From the NCBI RefSeq assembly GCF_001632365.1, contig NW_024468530.1, positions 372,001-436,000 on the forward strand: a DNA stretch of 64,000 bases. Direction: 5' to 3'. The notes beneath the pieces were generated by a model, which saw only the letters and a program-made list of their open reading frames with translations, searched no databases and was not told where the DNA came from. The position numbers and the translations under genes are program-made. The number at the start of each line of letters is the position of its first letter. Within the stretch, counting starts at the first letter, position 1. Origin of the DNA: Laetiporus sulphureus 93-53 (lineage: Eukaryota; Basidiomycota; Agaricomycetes; Polyporales; Laetiporaceae). This document shows positions 21,003-33,300 of the stretch, piece after piece.

Positions 21003-22531
21003 GACCATCCCCGTGTAGTCGTATGTTGCGGATGAAACTTGGATCAGGTAACTGTACGTTACGAAGTGCGTCGAACACTGATTCAATACCATACCCGTGA
21101 CCATTCATCTCAGTAGATCGACTGACTAGTGGAAGTGCTGTGGCCTCGCTCACCGTACGTAACGTAACTCGGCTAGGTCTTGCCGAATTGTCATGCGGCG
21201 TAACGGCCGCATGAGAACCCGCTGGCTACCATTCAGATCCATCTGCTAACCGAAGAAGTCTATACACAACCATCGAACTGGCGAAGCATGAGCAAACCGG
21301 AACCGAGCGCAGCACGGAAGGTCTCTGCATATGCGGCCCGCTGAGATTGGCATCGCGATCGCATTGGTTTGGAGAATTAGGGCTTCGATGCGAGAAGGTG
21401 GACATAGAGCGCATGAGTAAGGAGCATCGTCATCAGCTTTACACCTACATGAGCTATTGAGCTTTACCAGGACTGTCACAGTGATAAGAATAGCACATAC
21501 CCACATGGAGCGAGCAATAAATTGACCCCACGGTTGCCTTCGACAGGAAAACTGAATGAGATGCCCAGCCAGCGTTGTGACACTTCCGATAGCAGCCACA
21601 AGTTCAATGTCAAAGCTCAGGTAGCGGGTGAGAACGTATTGTACACCCGTCGCTGGTGAGAAGTTGAGCAGGTGCGACTGCACTACCGTGTATATGCCAT
21701 GTTCGATACTTGGAGCATTCCTACGCCATCTTGATGCCTCCGTAACCGATTAGCCCGCATGTAAGGTCACGATGGCTCAGTCCGGCTAGAAAGATAGAGA
21801 CAGCCGATGTAGCACGAGGATTAACCTATCCACGAAATCCGAACACCAGGAGTCTGCACCGGCGGTGTGAACCGGCCGCGAAAGTGAGTTTGATAAGCTT
21901 CAACCCTGCAGGCCTGGACTTGCTTTCAGTTCGGAAAACCTCGGATCAGTAGAGCGAGGAGTAGAGTGCAAGCGAGAACGTTAACGGAGCGACCATGGTT
22001 ATAGACGATTCTATCCCGATCAATTTCAGGAACTGATGGATTGCGGGTACTATGGACAGTGTAATATGGAGACCCTGGACTGCTTGGCGCATTGACTGCA
22101 TAAACCTTCTGACTTCCGTGTTGCTGTCGGCAAACAGCTGGCGTCGCAGGTCTTCGCAGTCGCCAGATGCTGAGAGTGACATTGTCCAGGAGAGCGATAG
22201 CTGAAGCATATGACTGAGCCGATGGGACCTTCTGAAGCTAGAGTGCATTCTGAAGCTAGTCGGAGGTACTCAGGAAGATATCCTCATATGGCAATTATCT
22301 CACCCCAGGGGCCAGGCAAACGCTCCCTATCTCCTTGCACACGACAGTATTCCTCCTCGTGCTGTCGTGCACAACTCGCACCCTCTCGTTCCTCTCTACC
22401 ATTACCAGCTCCATACTGTTTGGATGAGCAAGTCCCCATCGAGCCTTGTTCGCTCGAGTCCATCTGTTTTACGCACATTGCTCCACGCGATAAGTAAATC
22501 GCCTCTTTTTGCACTCGTGACCGCGAGCAAA
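21003..22531. other. Mostly unassigned region between MFS transporter and choline kinase
   Basis: About 1.5 kb. Apart from the doubtful minus-strand membrane ORF listed separately, I see only the likely promoter of the choline kinase gene in the last 300 bp. Confidence 0.45.
21246..22183 (-). CDS. Possible small membrane protein, doubtful
   Basis: Two minus-strand open stretches could be exons of one gene. The first begins at an ATG near 22183 (MSLSASGDCEDLRRQLFADS) and contains a hydrophobic segment, SITMVAPLTFSLALYSSLY. The second (about 21683-21246) has FDIELVAAIGSVTTLAGHLI and SMWVCAILITVTVLV, both likely membrane helices. The stretch between them is broken by stops, no splice pair is convincing, and I recognise no family. 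It may be a fungal-specific membrane protein, a relic, or chance. Reported only so that the hydrophobic segments are on record. Confidence 0.25.
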
Positions 22532-24120
22532 ATGGCACCAACTCTTGGTCCGGATATACCACCGTCCTCTTCTCTGTCACCTTACGGTCGGCCTGCCCAG
22601 CCGCGTAGCAGAAGCTCTTCATCGTTCTTGCAGAGTAGCGGCGACAATGTGACCATCGGTTCATCTCCGGCATATTCATCTTCGTCTGTGTCGATTCCGT
22701 TTGAGGATGGTGACGTAGATGTCGTTCGAGTGGAGGGTCTGCGGCATTCCGATGCGCGGTTAGAAGCGCGGTGAGTATCTGGATTGTTCGTCAAGCTAGC
22801 TCACGCTGCTCGACAGTCGGCAAAGCCAATTAGTCGTGGAACAGGAAGGGGAACTCTATCCTGGTTTGCTGCTGGTTGTGATGTAGCTTGCTCGAGACTG
22901 ACTCGCTGTCCGTTTCGCAGACGTTACAAAACCACTCCCTTCTCGACGCAACTTCTTCAGACACTCCGTTCGTTGAGAGTGCCAACATGGGCCAATCCCG
23001 CGATCACGGAAACCAGGATGGTCATCCAAAAAGTGTCAGGCTCAATGACCAATGCTGTCTTCTTTGTATCGTGTCCCACAGTCTCAGGCACTCGCATCGT
23101 CCTCCTCCGCATCTATGGCCCTTCTTCGGATTCTATGATTTCCCGTCCTAGAGAGCTGCAGACCTTGTATGTGCTGTCCTCACAGTATCATATTGGTCCA
23201 CGTGTATATGGCACATTCGAGAACGGACGAGTAGAGGAATATTTTGATGCTCTTACTCTTACCGCTGCCGATCTGCGCGACCCGAAGATCAGCTCATGGA
23301 TTGCTGCACGCATGGCAGAGCTTCACGGCGTCAACGTCGAGGATGTCGAGCAGAGGCAAGTCGGTGACGATGAAAAGAGTATTGCGGTCGAGAGGAACGT
23401 CAAGTCTTGGCTGGGCTTCGCACGAGAGGTCCTCGCGTTGCCCTCCGCGTCGGACGCGATTCGTCAGGAGCTGGACCTGGATGGGTTTGAGCAGGAGTGG
23501 GAGCGGTACCGACTTTGGTTGCATAAGCAAAACACAAGCGGACTCGGCAATACTCGAGTGTTCGCACACAACGACACTCAGTATGGAAACCTATTGAGGC
23601 TAAAATCCCTCAAAGAAGGCCAGCCGGAACATCGTCAGGTACGTCTTGCCAAGCTGATCTGCACTCAACGTTTCCTGACATCTGGCATATGCAGATCATC
23701 GTCGTCGACTTCGAATATGCCGCTCCCAACCCCGCGGCGTTTGACATAGCAAACCACTTCCACGAATGGACCGCCAATTATCATTCTGATACACCACATG
23801 TCCTGGACCCTGCTCTCTATCCGACAACGGAGCAACGTCGCAACTTCTACCGCTCCTACATACAGCATGTGGCATCGGGCGCTAAGCTGTCTGCAGGACC
23901 CTCCGGAGATGCCTTGGAGGTTGAATTGCAGAACCTTGACCGTCAAGTTCGTGCATGGAGCCCCGCGTCACATGCAATGTGGGCTTTGTGGGGGATCGTT
24001 CAGGCGAGGGAATATGTTGAAGGAAAAGACGGAGATCCAGAATTCGACTATCTCGGATACGCCCGATGTCGGATGCAGGGATTTCGTCGGGAAACGCGGG
24101 AGCTCGGAGTGCCACTTTGA
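22532..24120 (+). CDS. CKI1: Choline/ethanolamine kinase
   Basis: Cytosolic kinase of the first step of the Kennedy pathway, phosphorylating choline and/or ethanolamine for phosphatidylcholine and phosphatidylethanolamine synthesis. Three exons (22532-22770, 22921-23638, 23695-24120) splice in phase to 460 residues. After a Ser-rich N-terminal extension come VSGSMTNAVFFVSC (ATP-site N-lobe), VLLRIYGPSSDSMISRPREL, the Brenner-type catalytic loop VFAHNDTQYGNLL (catalytic Asp and metal-binding Asn) and the metal-binding IIVVDFEYAAPNPAAFDIAN. The C-terminal HAMWALWGIVQA with FDYLGYARCR is also typical. Choline versus ethanolamine preference cannot be decided. Intact. Confidence 0.95.
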
Positions 24121-24676
24121 TAAAACTTACAATATGCGGAACCGTCCTCTTATGTGTCTGCGTTCAGTGCTCTGTACAACCTATCCATCGCTCAAGCTTC
24201 CATTATGTGTAATCATCTTATCTCTCACGTATTTCCTAAAGCAATTCACACCTTATGACTCACATGAATGTCAAGCAAGCTGTGCCCCGTTTTGCGGCGT
24301 TTTTGAATGCAGTGAGAACAAAATGTATTGACTTATAAGATTAACATGCGTGAGCGAGCGCGTGACAGAGACAGGGTGGTCATGAAGCTATCCGAGTGTC
24401 AAGACAATAAGTCAAACTGTTTACAGCTGAGAGAACATTGGGAACGGAGCGCTGAGACAAGCGAGACGGGAAAGCACACACACAAAGACACAAGAGTAGG
24501 TAACGCGGATAAGCAGAACCACAACTGAATGGCATGTCGAAATCCGCTCATTCGTACTAGCCGAACAAGAACGAGAGTCGATGGTGAACGTCCATGCCAA
24601 TGTGAGAGCATGATGATCCACATGGTCCCGCCTCCACGGGGTCATGAGTACAGACATACATGTAAGGAAACACGGC
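24121..24676. other. Intergenic region between convergent genes
   Basis: About 550 bp between the 3' ends of the choline kinase and CCCH genes. Contains a CACACACAAAGACACA stretch near 24476 but no supported gene. Confidence 0.5.
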
Positions 24677-27342
24677 CTAGACCCAGTTTTTCTCCGCTAG
24701 GCGCGAGCCAACGGAAAACTCGGCCCAGGGGGAACTCGCCTTTAGCTCGCCACCCGGGATGGAAGAGAGTGGGTACGCCGTGAGGTGACTGCCGCGAGCG
24801 GTATTGCCCCAGTTGCCAGTGCTGCCGGAACGAGCATGGCCATTGATGCGCGATGCACCCTTGTTAGCATCAGAATTTCCCAACTGAGAGGACATGTTCG
24901 CCACGGTGGGAGTGGTGGAGAAGTCGAGTTGAAGATCACTCCCGTTGAAGGAATGGCGAACGTTAGAGTTTGTACCAGTATTTTTGCCAATTCGCTGCAG
25001 AACACCGCCATGTGAGCACGGTCATAGTCACTGACATCCAGAAATACACCTACCTGTGTTCCAACAATATCTAATCTAGAACTGGAGTGCCTGCCAAAGT
25101 CTGGGCCAGCAGTTACGGGACCGGGCGACCTAGCGGTGACTTCTTCGCTAGCAGGCATCAACATCCCATTGTGTGCGAAAGTGGGATAGGCGGATTTGTT
25201 CTGTTTAGAACTCGCGGCGGGATTCACAACCGAAGTGTCCACGTGAAGAGAACCAGGGCGCCCGCCGAGCTGGAAGCCACCTGACGGCGGCGTCGTACTC
25301 ACACTACCCGTGTTTGAATTGATTGATCCTTCCTGCGTACGTTTTGCAGTGATTCGCGCAAGAAGCGAGGTGGGAACTTCGTTGGGATCGCTGTTCGTGC
25401 TGGGAGAGCGGTCGCGTCCGCTAGGGTTTTGCGGCGGCGGAGCTCCGTCTGCACCTGGAGGCGCACCAGAAGCAGGAAGCTCTGTGTGGATGAAGCAACA
25501 TCTTTTGCCGTACGGGCAAGAGCCAGACACCCAGAACGTCTGCGATACAACTGCATGAGCTCTAAGGCGAACTTCCACAAGCTAGAAGTTGCTCACCCTG
25601 CATATCTCCGTTTTGTACTAGTTAGGCAAAAACAAAGTTAGCATTAACTCGGCGATGCAACTTTACAAGACGAACCTTCGGGTGCCGTGTGACCTTCCGC
25701 AGCTCCTCTTCGCCGTGTGCGAATTGGCACTTAGCACCGTACCGACAACTGCCTTTCTCCTCCCAGCTCCGACATAGTTCAGTCTTGTACAGACCCAGCT
25801 TGCGGTTGTTTGCACTCGGCCCTGTGTTTGTGCCCGTGTTCCCACTGAGGGTAGATGCATTGGCCGGATTCGCAACACCGACATTCTGTCCTGCGATTGG
25901 CAAGCTGTACGGGCCGGTATACTGCGACTGCAAGCGAACCATCATCTGCACGGCTGCGAGTTCAGGGGAGGGGTACGCGTCCTGTGGGGCACCATAAAAC
26001 TGGCTTGCGAACATAGAAAGTGCTGCTGCCGGCGGCGCAAGTGCCGGCGGGTACATCTGGCTGGCAGCGAATGCCTGCATGTTGTTGTTAATCAGGGCAA
26101 GGGCTGCGGGATCACGGACAGACGCAGGATCAGACGGAGAGTGTTGGTGAGCGCCGCGGAAAACGTTGTGCTGTTGCTGCAAACGAGCCATCGCGGGATT
26201 ATCCAGAGGCGGGGTAGGTAACATAATCTCATATAGCTGTTGCTGGGCGTTGTTAAGAGACATCGGCGGCGGCGGTGGAGCTGGATATCCAAAGTTGGTC
26301 GGGCTTTGCAAAACGGTAGGCAGCTGAGGAGTGAACCCTCTGGGGGCCTGACGGTAAGGAATATTCGTAGCCGCGTTGCTAGGAACACCACCAGGCCTTC
26401 CCTGAGCATACGCTGTTCCAGCTGCTGCTGAGTTCATTCCAGGTACTTGATGCATAGCACCGAACTGACGCTGTGCCAACTGATATTCTGCGGAGAATTC
26501 GTCGCCACGGGGAACAGGAAAACCTTGAATCACCTGTTGATGCTCTTGCGGGCGGGCAGCACTTGTTTGCAAAGTCAACGAGGGGTACGTCGGCTGATCC
26601 GCCACCGGCTGCCTTTCCGGAGTTCCGTTGGGTGAAGACCACGAATCTCCCTTGTTCGGAGGACTACCATCTGCTTGCTGAAGACGAGTGAGGTCCGCAG
26701 CGGATATGCCTCCACTGTACGAGTGCGGTCTGTTCCTCGCCTCTCCAACGGCTCCGATTCTCAAAGGCGTAACGGGAGAGCCTCGCAATGTCTGACTCGC
26801 CGAGGAGGCCGCCGATATGCTCGTATCGGCTGAGGATTCGCGCGAATGACTGGCGAGATTGATGGGATGATCAAGAGCATTGGATGAGCCGGATTCAAGG
26901 CTGGCTTCAGATGAGGTCTCAAGCGGGGATGTCTCATGAAAATGGGCTATGTTGGTCTTCGATGGCGGAGGTGTGTGGATCTGCGCATCGCCATCACCGT
27001 TTGCACCAATATGCATCTTGCCGATCTCCTCCGCGAGATCCCAACTCGCTGTCGCCGAATCTACAAGCTGGCCGTTACCATTGAACCTCCAACGGGATTC
27101 ACCATTTGCGGGAGATAGCATGCTCCGCTCTGACAGCTCGGCTGACAAGATGGGCTCTTTACCTCCCAAAGCGGCGAAGAAATGCAGGAGAACATACCTT
27201 TCGGCATCCTCCCAGCAGGCACCCTCCGAGGTACTGACAAGACGTCTCTCCCGCTACGATTCATATTGGATTGGTTTTGCATTATGATGTCGTCGTTGAA
27301 AAAATTCTGAGATGCGGTATTCGTCACAGGTTCGTGGAGCAT
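24677..27342 (-). CDS. Tandem CCCH zinc-finger mRNA-binding protein (TIS11/TTP type)
   Basis: Proteins of this type bind AU-rich elements in 3' UTRs and promote mRNA decay. Two zinc fingers of the form C-x8-C-x5-C-x3-H are visible: [15 protein letters not shown]...H and [15 protein letters not shown]...H. The linker from the last His of finger 1 to the first Cys of finger 2 is 18 residues, the canonical tristetraprolin spacing. Finger 2's lead-in (YKTEICR) is a separate 21-nt exon at about 25617-25597. The 430 residues before the fingers are Gln/Pro/Ser-rich and presumably disordered; after them come Ser/Asn/Gly-rich segments to the end ...[11 protein letters not shown]. Start 27342 ([18 protein letters not shown]) was chosen because sequence just upstream looks like an intron acceptor, so a 5' UTR intron is possible. 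RNA targets are unknown. Confidence 0.92.
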
Positions 27343-30300
27343 TTTAGTCTGTCCAAAGAAAATGGTCAACATCGGCATGCTCTGAGTCACTGTTGCACAC
27401 AGTCCACTTACACTTAAGTTAGACTCTTGTCTGGTAAACGTGCGATGTGAAATTGTGGGATAAAAATTGCTTGGTGATCACTATTAGCAATAATCAATGA
27501 TGTCGTGGATGGGGCGGCGAGAGGTATGCGGGGATCGTGCGCGCGATGTTGACGAGGTAACCAGACAACCAGCCCAGTTCTGAAGAATTCAGTCGCTGCT
27601 GGAGCGACGAACCTGTGTGGGGATCTAGACTAAGGAAATAAAGGTATAAAAAGGTGGAAAGGCGCGCTGAGAGGTCGTGATGTGTCTTGTCAGTATACGA
27701 TTGTTTAGATATGTCGAGCGATGCAGATTTGGTGAGAGAGCAAAGAAAGCAGAGCGGAAACAAGGAGGCCTCGTTGGGGATGTAGATGGCGAGGAGGAAG
27801 GAGAGGAGGGGGCCTCGCGCCTGCCTGACGGAAGAAGTTCAGGGTTTGATTGCAACGTGCCCTTGTTGAGGCGGCGATTGCCAATGCTGCTATGAAGATG
27901 GGGTGGCCAGGCTCGGGTGGTCACCTCGCTCTTGCGTCGTGTATCTCTTCTATCGCTGCTCTCAGATTCTCTTCACATCGATTTCTGACAACTCCTCTCG
28001 TTGAGCAAAATGCTCGCAGTTCGCAGTCGCAGTCGCAGCTTTGTTGCGCGCGCGAACAGCCACCCGAGGTGCTCGGGCAGTGACCCCGTTCGCACGGTCT
28101 CAGCAACCTCTCCCCAAATGGCACGCTCCTCCACCCTTCGCGCTCCATTCATCATTTTCGGCCAGACTATGTCCGCTCTCACTCCACGCCCTCGGAGTAA
28201 CTTGGTGGAAAAGGCGAAGGACCGCAGCAAATTTAATGCAGAATTCGACGCGAGCCGAACCGAATTAAAATCGCAGCTGAACCGGGCGTCTGAGAGATAT
28301 TGCCGCCGGCGCGAGATTGCGGAAGCAGATGCTATGGCAGCGGCTGATCAGCGCCCCGAACAAAGTCATCGTTCGCTTTGGCATGCTATGCTCCGCTCAC
28401 GATTATCGTGCACCAGTGCGCTCGCCTGCATTGCAGAGGGGCGCACGATGGTCCGTTTCCGCGAGGATTTTACAGGCAAAGACTCGTGTTCATCCAGGAA
28501 CCGATATCTCACTTCGATCACTCGGACATTATTGGACACTCGCTGCAGTCTCGTGTAATCATAGAACCACACTTGCTCTGAGGACCGCAAGTAAGCTTTG
28601 TTGCTAGATATTGATACGTCTTCTCTGACACATCGCGCTATCCGATCAATCGCAATCATTCCTGCCGACTGTAGCACCTTTCTCACTTACCTATTGATGA
28701 AGACGTCTTGGCTACCATCGACCACAACCCGCATTTTGCAACACATGGTATGCTACTTGAACATTCGCGGCAGTCGGCCTCCACGGGCCCCGGTGATTGT
28801 CCAACGTAACCGAGCACCCATCCCATATATTCGTGCGCTGTACGTGTTTGCACATAAGCGGTGATGAATGTACGCACTCAGATCGTGAAGAGTTTTACTC
28901 AGCATTAGATAGGCGGACATACGCTCACTTCTCTTTCGAAAAGGCGTATGGGGCACGATTTCATGACTTCACTCACAGCCATGTGCAGCTGCCCGTGCTC
29001 AATCCCTGCGACCCATCATCGCATCGATTGCCTTGCATCCTCCGCATGTCCTGTGACCTGCTGCCCGTCATGATCCTGGGCGTTCCTCGTCTATCGCTTC
29101 ACCATGTGATTGACATGTGTCTTGCCGTGGGTTTAGGAGACTGGGGGAGATTTGCCAATGAGGAGCACCCGGGCTTGCTTGTCAAGTGTTCTCCTCTGCT
29201 TCCTGTCTTCGGTCCCGTCTTGATTCAATGAGTCGGGGAGAGGTACCAATGAACCTACCCCACAGTGCTACGTAGTGTGATCTCTGAAGGTGGATTACGT
29301 GGCTCCCTCTTCTCTCAACGGCAGGATTGGTGCGGTGATATGCTTCTCTTCCGGAAGAGGTACTGTCTCGGAGATCGTCCCGTCTTCATCACTTATCCAT
29401 GTTGAGAACAGCGCTTGTATAGGTTGCGGAGAGATGATATTCCGACTATTCGGTGATCCATCGAAACAGTTCTCACTGTGCTTTCAGGTTCCTTGCGCTG
29501 CTGGTGAAAAATCTATGACGCCAGTAGGAATCATACTTTATCGCAGATTTCCAGATAGAAGACTATTCAGATATGCGGTGCACTGGCACAGCCTTGACCA
29601 TCCCTTTCAAAGTCACTTCTCTCGTGATTCTAGTGCTCCTGCTAGGCTATATTGACCGCGCCCAGACACCGATGGCCTAAGCTATCGCTCGTGGTACCTT
29701 GCATCACGGGATAGCCGATGTCAAGAGTACTTCCTTGGCATGTAGTTCAGTGCACGATTGCGTGCCCGGCATCCCCACTTACTGACGCTGTTAGCCAGAA
29801 TGAGCGCAATTCAAACATCGAAGGGAGGAATCCTCGGTCTCTTTCCTCCTGGGAACGTAATTCTACCGGTGCCCGACGCTTCATGACGCTAACAGCTTTC
29901 TATCGTGGACAAACTCTTCTTCGCTACCTCTGAATCAAATATCTTTTACGTAGTATATACAGGGCCCCAGCATCATGAGTACGTCTTCATACGAACTTCG
30001 CTAGAGATTCAAATGGAGATAATTTCCGGAGTTTTATCGCATGACGATTACACATCCCGGGTTGCGGCACAATGCATATTGCTTTGGCACTGTGCATGAT
30101 TCTCCAATTTCTTTCGAAGCGAGTCGCGGTATATCTCTCAGAGATTGCACTCGGCCTTTGCAAAGCTGGGTTGCTATTGATTCAAGAACTACAGACGAGT
30201 GAATAGACCCTGACGGAGTCTCTCACGTCTAGGACGATTAGTTAGATGAAGAGTGCGACGTCGTCATTGATATGGCGTATGAATAACATCATGTACAGCA

Positions 30301-30374
30301 CAAATTACCTTACAATTATACTCCGAGAAGCATCTAACGTACAGTCCGTCCAAGAAGGCAAGAACCGCCACGCA
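27343..30374. other. Gene-poor stretch of about 3 kb
   Basis: Between the CCCH gene start and the 3' end of the first BLM10 gene. One weak ORF (28010-28558) is listed separately. The remaining frames (for example 28797-29231 and 29290-29655, plus strand) show no family signature, unlike the rest of this dense window. The first several hundred bases must hold the CCCH gene promoter. No transposon ends, long direct repeats or RNA gene could be recognised by eye. Confidence 0.45.
28010..28558 (+). CDS. Unassigned open frame with Arg/Ser-rich N-terminus
   Basis: An uninterrupted frame of 182 codons from ATG 28010. The start MLAVRSRSRSFVARANSHPR is rich in Arg and Ser with no acids, as in mitochondrial presequences; the middle (LVEKAKDRSKFNAEFDASRT) could form a charged helix; the end is Arg/Ser-rich. 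The overlapping +1 frame is also open and similarly Arg-rich (ATRGARAVTPFARSQQPLPK), so a short intron or a frameshift may connect them. I recognise no family. It could be a real short gene, a relic or chance. Confidence 0.3.
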   Translation: MLAVRSRSRSFVARANSHPRCSGSDPVRTVSATSPQMARSSTLRAPFIIFGQTMSALTPRPRSNLVEKAKDRSKFNAEFDASRTELKSQLNRASERYCRRREIAEADAMAAADQRPEQSHRSLWHAMLRSRLSCTSALACIAEGRTMVRFREDFTGKDSCSSRNRYLTSITRTLLDTRCSLV

Positions 30375-33300
30375 TCAAGCATCTGAGAGCAGACAAGAAC
30401 ACTTCAATCTTCTTGTAGCTTGATTATTACTGTGTAACTCACAATATGAAGTCCCGACGAGCATAGTGGATAGATTTTGCAATTGATCTTCATTGAACGC
30501 GACCTGATCTATATGCCATGTATCCTGTCGTACACACGTCAGCACAACCGTTGATCAAGTCTTCGTTACACAAACCTGATGGGTCTGTAAGAACGAATCA
30601 TTATCAGTCCATAACATGTCTTAGCGGCTAAACGTGGGCAACAAACCTTCTTGAAGTCCGAAGCACACTTTCGTATGGTAGTGGAGATAGGCGCCGGATC
30701 TGTGGCATGCAGCGCAAGCACTGCAGACATACGTCAGAGGTGTTCACTTTCTATAGAGCGTTGGCACACTACCATCAGTGAGCGGAGGCATCCAAGGCTC
30801 AACCGAGTAAGGGAAACTTTCAATCAATGCACATAAGCCGAGAACAGCCGAGTGCAAATATCGCAGCGAGTCCGTATATGTTGGGTCGCGTCGGCTCGGC
30901 AGCCGAGTTTTTCGCGCGAGAGCCACGAAGTGATCCTATATGAATGTTTGAGAATCACCGCTCAATAGTGAATGCAGTGTTGATACCTTCAAAGAGACGA
31001 TGCTTTGGCGTTGGGAACACCTGACGACATTGGACAACATCTTGGAGGCAGTTTCTCGAACTTCCACATTCTCATCGGCCAGACATTCCAGCAAGACCAT
31101 CATCAACTTCGACACGACTACCCCAGAGATGCCCATCAGGTTTCGATAGTAGAATACTAACAGCGTGGGTAGTGCATGCAATCGGACACGCCATGACTAG
31201 TAAACCGGCCCGACATGAGTTCCATTCTCAAGAAAAGTTGATTGACGTACCTCAGATGATTCGATCGCTTGAATGAAGTTCCCCATGATTACGTCGACGT
31301 ATTCGGCTGGCGGATCTACAGCTGATAGAACGTACAGGACGGCGTTACTGTACTTCTGCAATTCAGAGCTATCATTAAGTTCGGACATGCGCAGGATCTC
31401 GGGCCTATGCACCGGTCAGCTAAATCCGAAGACGTTCTGTAATCAGAACCGCTTACAGCAATGCTACGGCATAGGGAAGGATCAACGCAGCTTGTGGACC
31501 ATGCGAGAACTCCCAGATCCACTGGAGCACTGCTTTCGCATTAGCCAGGTTTCTCCCCATGGCGAGAAATAAGCATACTGGTCAGTCCGACTTTGTCGTA
31601 CTGTGACTGCGTTACTCTTGGCGGAGGGAGACGTTCCTCCTTCCATTTGGGCAGTTCTTTGGCTATATGTAGGATGCGATCCATGTACCTCGCCTCTCTA
31701 TTGACCCTTCAGCGGTGGAACAGTGCAAGAAGAACATACACCAACCGTATTCGTAATGGGTCGTGCTGAGACTGGCAAGCGTCCAGGAAGGCCTTCGCTG
31801 AAGGGTACGTGGGCTGCCATTGGATGATGATCATTGCGTACAGGTTCTGCGCAAGCAGTGCCCGTATCTGGCGGCATTCGTCCACAAATTAATGACGCTG
31901 ACACGGATTGCGAGAAGTTGAAAACAGACCTCAGCGAACCCGGTGTTGGCGTTATCAAGAAATGCGTGCATATATCTATCACATAGAGGCAAAAAGCGCA
32001 GACCCATACCATCTATCACGACGTTCAAGAGCGAGAGTGACTTGCTCACTGAAAAGCATCAAATTAGGACGGTATGAGAACAATGTCATAGATTACTCAC
32101 TATCAAATGCGGAATCGCCATGGAAATCCAGTGGCAGGGACAAAATCCATTGAATGACCGGTTTCGCTCTTCGAGGATCCCTATCAACCAATTGCTCCTA
32201 CGATTATCGGTCAAGATTGATTGCAGCTTGGAGCAGTAACCAGATTCCTCACACTGAAGGTTGCCTCCCAGAAACTGACAGTATCCGGCCTAGTATTCAT
32301 GTAGATGTGCTGTAAACGCTCCGCGGTCCATGTCCACAGTTTATCAGACCATTGCTTTGGCCAATGTTTGGAACCTATTAGGGAGTCAACCAGCGATTGA
32401 AAATAATGCTACCAAGCTTTCTTACCTCGTAGTAGCCCAGCGAGCATTTCGGCGCCAGCACGCTGTTTGAAACGGTCAGCCTCCACAAGCAGAGGATCGA
32501 TCACTTCAAAGATCGTATCAAGCTCATAGTGCTCAAATGTCTTGGCTACAACGCATGTAAGTGGCAAATCACCGAGACTGAAATTGCCTTACCAAGTGAC
32601 TTCATAAACGTTATATTGTCCGCTCGCATTTCAGGCGTTCCAGTGGCCTTGCTGGATTCTTGAGACCAAAGCATGGCAAGCTTGACATAGAAAGTCTGGC
32701 TTCTTATAAACCCCTTCATCGCATCCAATGCTGGTCTGGATAGCAATTCCCATGAAAATGCTGTCTCGCCTTCAGGAACCGGTCGATAGGCTTTCACAGT
32801 CGGAGACCAAGCAAGAAATCCGGTATTGATCTTGTCTATAAATAATTGACTGCGTAACGTCAGCAAGGCCGCAAAGATGATCATAAAATACTACACTTGC
32901 TCGTTGTTACCAGGCAACTCGATAGGGCGTTCCAGACTTTCAAGAAAGCGTTGAGGATCATTGACAGCAATCTTGACTTGTAGAGGATTAGCCCATTCGT
33001 CCAGCCAAAGCTCCTCGCTGGACTTGGCAAATGTCCGGATTTTGATGTAGGAGGTTAACCTAGTAAGAGCTCTGAGGCGAGAGTCAGTGAACCACGGCTA
33101 CACTAAAAACATGGCGCACGCACTTCTGCGCGGTAACTCTCGTTATAGGATGTGGGTTCAAGGCATGTTGCATCAAAAACTTTGCCAGCTCAGCAGACGG
33201 GCTAACATCCCTCCTCAACAATCCATATAGGAAGCTGACGGCCATCTCGACGTATCGCCACTGTACATCGTAGTATGAACCGAGACAACGAAGAAAAAAT

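Noticed and set aside
21226..21414. Short minus-strand ORF inside the doubtful membrane gene region
   Set aside because: Overlapping shadow frame without hydrophobic or domain content of its own.
28797..29655. Two plus-strand ORFs of 120-144 codons
   Set aside because: No domain, no presequence or splice partners, amino-acid composition looks random.
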